From an uncultured Eubacteriales bacterium (GTDB lineage Bacteria; Bacillota; Clostridia; Oscillospirales; Oscillospiraceae), in the NCBI GenBank assembly GCA_900549865.1, contig URPU01000072.1:1-12136 (forward strand): a stretch of 12,136 bases of DNA, read 5' to 3'. The notes beneath the pieces were generated by a model, which did no database searches, was not told where the DNA came from, and saw nothing but the letters and a program-made list of their open reading frames with translations. Shown piece by piece: positions 6,782 through 12,136 of this stretch (position 1 is its first letter; each line of letters opens with the position of its first letter). A program made the position numbers and the translations under genes.

Positions 6782-6810
6782 TTGACAACCCCAGCGCAAG
6801 ACCGTAATAT
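6782..6810 (+). promoter_or_regulatory. Promoter for the second GH31-symporter operon
   Basis: Consensus TTGACA (6782-6787), 17-base spacer, TAATAT (6805-6810). Predicted start near 6817, about 40 bases before the chosen ATG. Operator B ends 20 bases upstream of its -35, so control by the same protein would be by proximity or looping rather than direct overlap. Confidence 0.8.
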
Positions 6811-6856
6811 ATAACCAGATACTTACTCGGCCAACTAATAAATGGAGGGAACAGTC

Positions 6857-8848
6857 ATGCTTGAAACTTGCATGAACGGCGGCTGGGCGCTGTGCCTCGA
6901 CGGGCGTGAGCTCGTGCGGCATACGCAGGATGCGCCATTTGCCGTCGCCGTGCGTCAGGAGAAGGACTATAAGTCCTCGCGCGGCACGGTCAAGGTGACG
7001 GTGCGCGAGGCGGAGCGTATTCCGCTCACGGATATTGAGCAAAGCGGCGGCAGCGTCACATTCAGCGCCGCGGGGCATACGCTGCGCGTGGAATATTCGC
7101 CGCTTCCCGGCGGCGCGGAGCTTCGCCTTTCCGGCGAGGCGGGGTGGGGCTATGAGTTCAGCCTGCCCGCAGTCAGGGGTGAGGCCGTTTTCGGCGGCGG
7201 TGAGCAGTGCCGCAAGGTGAACCTGCGCGGTGAAACTGTGGTCAATTTTGTGTCGGAGCATATCAAGGCCTCGACCATCGTTGAAAAGGCGCTTCTGCCC
7301 GCGCCGCTTTACCGCGAGAAGTCACACGCGGAGATAGGCAGCTATGCGCCGATGCCGGTGTTCGTGACGGACGGCGGGCGCTTCATCGCGTTCGACGCTG
7401 ACAGCGACGGGCGCGCCGTTTTCGGCGAAAGGGCGTATGTTTTCGCGTTCGACGCCTGTCCGCGGGCATTGAAGATACAGACCGGCAGCAGCTATGAGGA
7501 GCTTGCGGGCCATGCCGCGGCGAATGTGCCGAACAGGCAGTATATCCCCGGATGGTGCATGGACGGAATGATCCTCGGCGTGCAGGGCGGCACGCAGACA
7601 GTGCTGGACAAGACCTTTGCCATGCTCGACGCGGGCGCGAAGATATGCGGCGTGTGGAGTCAGGACTGGTCCGGCGAGAACCGCACCGTCATGGGCAAGC
7701 AGGTCTGGTGGAACTGGGAGGCGGACGAAACTCTTTATCCCGGACTGCGCGGCGCGATAGAAAAGCTTCGTGCGCGCGGCGTGCGCTTTCTGGCGTACAT
7801 AAACCCCTATCTCGTCAAGGGCAGCCGCCTTTATGAACAGTGCGCCGCTGCGGGCTATCTCATCCGCCGCCGTGACGGCAGTATATATCATATCAAATCC
7901 ACCACCTTTGACGCGGGTATGCTTGACCTTACAAATCCGGAAGCCGTGCGCTTCACAAAGGATGTGCTCATAAAGCAGAACATGCTTGCGCTCGGCGTCT
8001 CTGGCTGGATGGCGGACTTCGGCGAGTATCTGCCGGTGGACTGCGTCCTGCACGACGGCGACCCCGCGCAGCTCCACAACAGGTGGCCCGTCATGTGGGC
8101 CAAGCTCAACCGCGAGGCGATAGAGGAGTACGGCGATGAGGACGTCATGTTCTTCACGCGCTCCGGTTATCTCGGCATACAGCAGTACGCCCCTATACTC
8201 TGGAACGGGGATCAGCACACGGACTATACGCGCGATTACGGTATGCCATGCATCATGCCGGCCTGCTTCTCCCTCGGCTTTTCCGGCGTGACGATGGTGC
8301 ACTGGGATATCGGCGGCTTCTTCTCGTTCGGCAAGCTCCGCCGCGACGATGAGCTTTTCACCAGATGGCTCGAGGCCGGGGCGTTCTCCCTCATGATGCG
8401 CAGTCATGAGTCCATTCGCCCGTGGGCGAACAGCCAGTTTGACGCGCCCGGTGTGCTGCCGCATACGGTGGCCCTCACGCGCGTGCACGCGGCGCTGAAG
8501 CCGTATATCGAAAAATGCGCTGGTGACGCGTCGCGCGGCATCCCCGCGATACGCCCGGATTTCTGGGCGGCGGGAAGCTACGCGGCAAGCCGCGATGAAT
8601 ATGCGTATTTCTTCGGCGGCGACATGTTCGTCGCGCCGGTAATAGAAAAGGGCGCGCGCTCACGGCGCGTATATCTGCCGGCGGGGGAGTGGGTGCACTT
8701 CTGGACAGGCGCGGAGTATGCCGGAGGGGATGAATATACCGTTGCCGCGCCGCTGGGCCGCCCGCCTGTGTTCTGGCGCAGGAACAGCGAATTTGCAGAT
8801 GTGTTCAATGCCGCGAGAGAAGCGGCCGCCGGTACAATAAAATTATAA
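6857..8848 (+). CDS. GH31 glycosidase, sulfoquinovosidase-related paralog with altered substrate pocket
   Basis: A 663-residue GH31 enzyme plainly related to the sulfoquinovosidase across the divergent promoter (GVQGGTQ, QDWSG, AYINPYLV, GWMADFGEYLP, W-GDQ, WVHFWTG). Nucleophile D387 and acid/base D452 are present, so it should be an active retaining alpha-glycosidase. The pocket differs: Q243, Q269 and W285 are kept, but the residue matching YihQ R301, which binds the sulfonate, is Q282 (GKQVWW), and the Tyr matching Y508 is F488 (WDIGGFF). MRTHEGNRP becomes MRSHESIRP. Sulfoquinovose specificity is therefore doubtful; a neutral or differently charged glycoside is more likely. There is no signal peptide. 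I chose the ATG at 6857 because GGAGGG (6844-6849) is seven bases upstream; an ATG at 6842 contains that ribosome site. The symporter gene follows 12 bases later. Confidence 0.9.
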   Translation: MLETCMNGGWALCLDGRELVRHTQDAPFAVAVRQEKDYKSSRGTVKVTVREAERIPLTDIEQSGGSVTFSAAGHTLRVEYSPLPGGAELRLSGEAGWGYEFSLPAVRGEAVFGGGEQCRKVNLRGETVVNFVSEHIKASTIVEKALLPAPLYREKSHAEIGSYAPMPVFVTDGGRFIAFDADSDGRAVFGERAYVFAFDACPRALKIQTGSSYEELAGHAAANVPNRQYIPGWCMDGMILGVQGGTQTVLDKTFAMLDAGAKICGVWSQDWSGENRTVMGKQVWWNWEADETLYPGLRGAIEKLRARGVRFLAYINPYLVKGSRLYEQCAAAGYLIRRRDGSIYHIKSTTFDAGMLDLTNPEAVRFTKDVLIKQNMLALGVSGWMADFGEYLPVDCVLHDGDPAQLHNRWPVMWAKLNREAIEEYGDEDVMFFTRSGYLGIQQYAPILWNGDQHTDYTRDYGMPCIMPACFSLGFSGVTMVHWDIGGFFSFGKLRRDDELFTRWLEAGAFSLMMRSHESIRPWANSQFDAPGVLPHTVALTRVHAALKPYIEKCAGDASRGIPAIRPDFWAAGSYAASRDEYAYFFGGDMFVAPVIEKGARSRRVYLPAGEWVHFWTGAEYAGGDEYTVAAPLGRPPVFWRRNSEFADVFNAAREAAAGTIKL

Positions 8849-8860
8849 AGGAGAGACGAT

Positions 8861-10270
8861 ATGGAGACAAGCTATATTTCCCGCACGAGCGGGATCGACA
8901 CGCGCGATAAGATCGGCTACGCCATGGGCGACCTTGCGTCGCTGCTGGTGTTCGGGCTAGTGCAGAGCGTGCTGCAAAAATACTACACGGACGTTCTCGG
9001 CATCGGCGTTGTGAGCATCATGGTCATGTTCATCATTGCGCGCGTGTGGGACGCGATAAACGACCCCCTCTGGGGGCGGATAATCGATCGCATCCCGCCT
9101 GCGCCGGACGGGCGCTACCGCCGCTGGCTCAAGACTCTGGCGGTGCCTGTCGCGCTGTCGGCGGTGCTGATGTTCGTGAAGATCCCCGGCCTCAGCGAGG
9201 GCGGCTACCTCGCATATGCTTATGTGACGTATATCCTCTTCGGTATGCTCTATACCGGCATAAACATCCCATACGGTTCGCTTGCGCAGGTCATCACCTC
9301 CGACGACCGTGAGCGCTCATCCCTGTCGGTGTTCCGCTCGATAGGCTCCACATTCGGCGCAATGCCCGCAATGCTGCTCATCAGCTTCTGCTACGTCAAG
9401 AATGCGAACGGCACCTCCGTGATGTCCTACGGCAAGATACTCACGGGCGCGGCCGTCATTGCGGCGCTGTCCGTGGCGGCGTACCTGCTGTGCTACCGCT
9501 GGACGACTGAGCGCGTGCCCACGAAGCCCGCGCCCAAGGAGAAGGGGCAGACGTGGAAGGTAATAAAGATCCTGCTGCACAGCCGCCCGTATATGGCGGT
9601 GTGCCTTGTGGGTATGCTGTTCCTCGCCGCGCAGATGTTCAGCCAGAGCTACAACACCTATCTCTTCAATTACTACTTCAACGCCCCCGGCCTGTCCATG
9701 ATGCCGACGGTGTGCCAGTATCTGCCCGTCGCGGTCATCATGCTGTTCGCCGGCAAGCTCGGCGCGCGCTTCGGACGGCGCGAGGTCTGCGCCTATGGGA
9801 TGCTCATGGCGGGCGTGTGCAATCTCGCGCTGTACCTCGTGGGCGGAACGAACGTGTGGATGTTCCTTGCGGTGTGTCTGCTGTCGGGCGTCGGCAACGC
9901 GTTCATCTTCCTGCTCGTCTGGGCCATTGCGACAGACGCCATTGATTATAACGAGGTCAGCTACGGCCTGCATGACGAGGCGACGAGCTATGCCTTCTTC
10001 ACCTTTATGCGCAAGCTCGGTCAGACCATCGCGGCCATACTTGTGAACATGGCGCTTCTGCGCATCGGCTACACGGACAACGTCCTCAACACCGCGAATA
10101 TCACCGGCGGCACGCTGGACATGATGTTCACCGATTCCGTGCTCATCCCTGCGGTGCTGTACTTCCTCATTTTTGTTATCCTGCGCTTCATGTACCCCCT
10201 CGGCAGGGAAAAGATAGCCCAGCTTCAGAAGGAGAAGGAAAAGCTTCTCAGCAAGCTCACGGAAGAATAA
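8861..10270 (+). CDS. GPH-family cation:glycoside symporter (MelB/YihO/YihP-like)
   Basis: A 469-residue, 12-helix major-facilitator-fold transporter of the glycoside-pentoside-hexuronide:cation symporter family. It begins with the family's DKIGYAMGDLAS; helix II carries W63-D64-A-I-N-D68-P69, where the two aspartates match MelB D55 and D59 that bind the coupling cation, followed by the loop motif WGRIIDR. A middle cytoplasmic loop (about 213-230, rich in Lys and Pro) separates the two six-helix halves, and the C-terminus is a charged helix (QKEKEKLLSKL). Its AAAGGAGAG overlaps the stop of the preceding GH31, implying coupled translation. YihO and YihP of the E. coli sulfoquinovose cluster belong to this family, but pairing with the altered GH31 makes that enzyme's glycoside, or its product, the more likely cargo. 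No clear terminator follows directly. Confidence 0.92.
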   Translation: METSYISRTSGIDTRDKIGYAMGDLASLLVFGLVQSVLQKYYTDVLGIGVVSIMVMFIIARVWDAINDPLWGRIIDRIPPAPDGRYRRWLKTLAVPVALSAVLMFVKIPGLSEGGYLAYAYVTYILFGMLYTGINIPYGSLAQVITSDDRERSSLSVFRSIGSTFGAMPAMLLISFCYVKNANGTSVMSYGKILTGAAVIAALSVAAYLLCYRWTTERVPTKPAPKEKGQTWKVIKILLHSRPYMAVCLVGMLFLAAQMFSQSYNTYLFNYYFNAPGLSMMPTVCQYLPVAVIMLFAGKLGARFGRREVCAYGMLMAGVCNLALYLVGGTNVWMFLAVCLLSGVGNAFIFLLVWAIATDAIDYNEVSYGLHDEATSYAFFTFMRKLGQTIAAILVNMALLRIGYTDNVLNTANITGGTLDMMFTDSVLIPAVLYFLIFVILRFMYPLGREKIAQLQKEKEKLLSKLTEE

Positions 10271-10411
10271 TTGAATTTGAGCAGTTCAGTATAACAAGCG
10301 GAAAACAGAGAATGATCCTGCAGATCTAAAAAATAGGCACTATAGTTCCTTGAGAGAGCAGCATAGTGCTTCTAATCTGAAAGCATCTTAGACAGAAAGC
10401 GAGAGAAAAAG
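10271..10411. other. Noncoding spacer with weak hairpin and possible promoter
   Basis: A 7-bp inverted repeat (GCACTAT at 10337-10343, ATAGTGC at 10363-10369, extendable by a wobble pair and one A-T pair) with a 19-base loop lacks a U tract, so it is at best a poor terminator for the symporter transcript. TTGAGA (10350-10355) and TAATCT (10373-10378), 17 bases apart, could be a weak promoter for the next frame. The sequence character shifts here from the sugar locus to AT-richer DNA. Confidence 0.35.
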
Positions 10412-10684
10412 ATGTTTTCAGACAATTTATCCACGTCGATCCTCCAACTATGTGACGCATATAAGCTCAGCTATGAAGCAGCCTCAGAGCGCTGCGGACT
10501 CAGCTCAAGATACTTCGGCAGTATCGCCAGAGGACAAGCTACTGCGTCAATATATACCCAAGAGAAGCTGTGTATTGGGTTCGACTGTACGCCAAACGAA
10601 TTGCTGAGGGTCTCACCCCCTGACCTGAAGCTCGTGACGCCAATGCCGGTCACCGGTATCAGATGCCTAATGCTATTACAATAA
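10412..10684 (+). pseudogene. XRE-like helix-turn-helix regulator, C-terminally truncated
   Basis: Ninety codons whose first two thirds look like a small XRE/Cro-type DNA-binding protein common in gut Clostridia: LCDAYKLSYEAASERCGLSSRYFGSIARGQ is the helix-turn-helix (about residues 13-42), followed by the usual EKLC-GF---PNELL. Family members, as I recall them, continue after MPVT-IRC into a cysteine-containing tail; here the frame runs into LMLLQ and stops near where IS110-like sequence begins, so the 3' part seems to have been replaced. The ribosome site is weak (GAGAGAAAAAG). Its target and the function of the intact gene are unknown. It could still be expressed as a short protein, so calling it a pseudogene is an inference. 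Confidence 0.55.
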
Positions 10685-11375
10685 ATTTGGACAGGAAAGG
10701 CACATACCATTCATGCCGAAGCAAGTGGGCACGTCGTCGTCATGCCAAAGTCCGAAACGACAAAGTTGCTTGTGGAACAAGCTGTATCCCAGCTTAGGGC
10801 AACTTCTGCGGCACTTACCGCTCTCAAGCAGGAGATGCAATCATTGGCTTCCATGCTGCCGGAATATCCTGTTGTCATGGATATGTTCGGCGTAGGTCCG
10901 ACTCTGGGGCCGCAGCTCATAGCTGAAATTGGGGATGTGCGCCGCTTTTATTCCAAGAAAGCACTCGTAGCCTACGCTGGGCTTGATGCTCCGCCAAACG
11001 ATTCCGGTGATGTGACCGGCAGACACAAGCGTATGAGCAAAGTTGGCGCGTCGTCTCTGCGGAGGACGCTGTTCCTCGTCATGAGCGTCTACTTGCAGAC
11101 CTCACCGCTGGATGAACCGATCTACCAGTTCATGGACAGGAAACGCGCCGAGGGTAAGCCCTACCGTGTCTACATGATGGCTTCGGCAAACAAGTTCCTG
11201 CGGATCTACTACGCCACCGTGAAAGCTCATCTGGAGTCGCTGGAACTCACCGCCTGATCTTGCCACACAACATTGGCTGGCCGTCGTTTCACTTTTGAGA
11301 TGCGAAGCGGCTTGGTTTGGTGCGCCCTTTTTCGCTCACTTAAAACTTTTGATTTTTACTCTTGACAAAACTTAG
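10665..11375 (+). mobile_element. IS110-family element remnant (right-hand part)
   Basis: Contains the C-terminal half of an IS110-type transposase and about 118 bases of 3' flank ending in an AT-rich stretch (11340-11375) that runs directly into methylase coding sequence at about 11376. The left boundary, about 10665-10685, is set by the end of the XRE-like frame and is approximate. The N-terminal catalytic half and left end are missing. IS110 elements lack terminal inverted repeats, so exact ends cannot be seen. For groups carrying the bridge RNA upstream of the transposase, that RNA would be lost as well. Confidence 0.7.
10742..11257 (+). pseudogene. IS110-family transposase, C-terminal fragment
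   Basis: The 171-residue frame corresponds to the Transposase_20 (IS110/IS116/IS902) C-terminal domain. An amphipathic, probably coiled helix (about 8-39) leads into MFGVGPTLGPQLIAEIGDVRRF (48-69), a helix-hairpin-helix-like DNA-binding segment, then ALVAYAGLDAPPNDSG (74-89), GRHKRMSKVGASSLRRTLF and the family ending NKFLRIYYATVKAHL. The serine of DSG (S88) lies where I would expect the catalytic serine, but I cannot confirm the alignment. The N-terminal RuvC-like DEDD domain, about half of a normal 320-420 residue protein, is absent. The frame is open back to 10685 with plausible family sequence, so the ATG at 10742 is probably an internal Met rather than a start. It cannot transpose alone. 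Confidence 0.87.
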
Positions 11376-11771
11376 CAGGTCTTTGATGAATATGTCATCA
11401 ACGAGGACTATGACGCCAATATGCTGGCAGCAGCGGTGGCCCTGCACGAGGGATTCCGCTATCAGCCGGACGGAGACCTGTTCTGGAAACAGTCTGTAGG
11501 CAACGAGAACAGTTACCTCTTTGTGACTACCCGCCATCTGAACAGCCCCTATCTGGACTCTATCAAGGACACCATGGAGGAGGGCAAATATCTGATCATC
11601 GCTTGCCGCTCTTTTGACAGCGGACTGGACAAGGCTTACGATAATATTACAGTGAAGAAAATTCCGCAAATGCTGCTAGAACGCTGCGAGTTCGGCAAAG
11701 CGGATTACAACCTGAATATCGTACACCCGCCGGTGTATGATGATTTTGACGAGGAGGAAGAGGATGTCTAA
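11376..11771 (+). pseudogene. mod: Type III DNA methyltransferase (Mod), C-terminal fragment
   Basis: About 131 codons that read as the tail of a type III restriction-modification methylase: VFDEYVINEDYDANMLAAAVALHEGFRYQPD, GNENSYLFVTTRHLNSPYLDSIKDTMEEGKYLIIACRSF and an acidic end (DDFDEEEEDV). The catalytic DPPY and SAM-binding FxGxG motifs of Mod lie well upstream in this family and are not in the window. The frame is closed by TAG at 11373-11375, immediately at the IS110 edge, so the gene seems to have been interrupted by the element. The following res gene starts inside its last eight bases, the normal mod-res arrangement. The first Met is at 11421 but is probably not a real start. Family assignment depends on memory of the tail plus the adjacent Res. 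Confidence 0.75.
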
Positions 11772-12136
11772 CGATTTTCCGCTCTATACCACGGACTATA
11801 TCAGCGGTGTCATGTCCCTTCGAAAGCCGCAGACGCAATCGTTGAAGATCCTTGAAGAGATCACCAACGCCGTTCAGCTACGCAAGGGTATGAATCTGAA
11901 AGCGGCACTGGGCGCTGTCCACGCTATGTATCCGATTTGCTCCGATTTTGAGCGCGATTTTATGTCCCTGACTTTTGCTCTGGCGACCGGTGTCGGCAAG
12001 ACCCGTTTAATGGGAGCCTTTATCGCCTACCTTTACACGCAGCACCATATCAGGAACTTTTTCGTGGTTGCTCCCAATACCACGATTTTTGAAAAACTCA
12101 AAAAGGATCTCAGTGATAACAACAGCGCCAAGTATG
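11764..12136 (+). CDS. res: Type III restriction endonuclease Res subunit, N-terminal part (3' end outside window)
   Basis: Res is the ATP-dependent helicase-nuclease subunit of type III restriction systems, working in a complex with Mod. The first 124 residues are present: M-S-N-D-F-P-L-Y, a Q-motif-like lead region, the Walker A motif A-T-G-V-G-K-T (74-80) followed by RLMGAFIAYLY, and motif Ia FFVVAPNTTIFEKLKKDL (99-116). These fit the type III Res/DEAD-like helicase N-terminus. The ATG lies eight bases before the mod stop, with GAGGAGGAAGAGG upstream serving as ribosome site, so translation is normally coupled to mod. As mod is broken upstream, expression of an orphan nuclease would need another promoter. 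The remaining motor and the PD-(D/E)xK nuclease domain lie beyond the window. Confidence 0.88.
   Translation, partial: MSNDFPLYTTDYISGVMSLRKPQTQSLKILEEITNAVQLRKGMNLKAALGAVHAMYPICSDFERDFMSLTFALATGVGKTRLMGAFIAYLYTQHHIRNFFVVAPNTTIFEKLKKDLSDNNSAKY

Noticed and set aside
7322..8488. 388-codon open frame on the minus strand opposite the second GH31 gene
   Set aside because: It is the antisense of a clear GH31 coding region; its His/Ala/Arg-rich product matches nothing and has no upstream signals.
11258..11375. IS110 bridge RNA in the 3' flank of the transposase fragment
   Set aside because: Only about 118 bases remain and I could not build a convincing paired-loop structure; whether this element's RNA lies upstream or downstream cannot be judged from the fragment.
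1..12136. CRISPR array, tRNA, rRNA or prophage genes
   Set aside because: No regularly spaced repeats, tRNA cloverleaf or rRNA-like stretch was seen, and no phage structural or integrase genes occur.

Overview
The window looks like chromosome from a GC-rich gut-type Clostridia bacterium (Oscillospiraceae/Lachnospiraceae-like). This is inferred from strong GGAGG ribosome sites, the DUF624-ABC-glycosidase operon style and the small XRE and IS110 families present; no rRNA or other phylogenetic marker is here.

Layout. (1) 1-932: the 3' end of argH (argininosuccinate lyase), a strong bidirectional terminator, and a convergent small membrane-protein gene with its own promoter. (2) About 1119-10270: a sugar-uptake and glycoside-cleavage locus built as two divergent arms from one intergenic region (6719-6856). 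The minus arm encodes a DUF624 membrane protein, a GH31 glycosidase, a lipoprotein sugar-binding protein, one complete ABC permease and a second permease cut off after about 85 residues. The plus arm encodes a second GH31 and a GPH-family cation symporter. (3) About 10271-12136: a patchwork of broken genes: a truncated XRE-type regulator, the C-terminal half of an IS110-family transposase, the tail of a type III modification methylase (mod) and the start of its partner res, which runs off the window.

Central interpretation. The minus-arm GH31 keeps every residue of the sulfoquinovose-recognition set known from E. coli YihQ (Q262, Q288, R301, W304, Y508) at matching spacing, together with both catalytic aspartates. 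It is therefore very probably a sulfoquinovosidase, releasing the sulfosugar sulfoquinovose from plant sulfolipid-derived glycosides. The plus-arm GH31 is a clear relative in which the sulfonate-clamping Arg is Gln and the Tyr is Phe, so it probably cleaves a different glycoside. A 17-bp site matching at 16 of 17 positions lies in the 5' leader of the binding-protein gene and over the promoter of the DUF624-GH31 operon, suggesting one regulator, not encoded here, for the locus. No sulfosugar breakdown enzymes (isomerase, kinase, aldolase, transaldolase) are present.

Damage. The second ABC permease ends abruptly at about 1119, where sequence of different character begins; the locus may be a decayed or rearranged island edge, or the contig may be chimeric there. 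The right side has at least two more breakpoints, XRE to IS110 and IS110 to mod.
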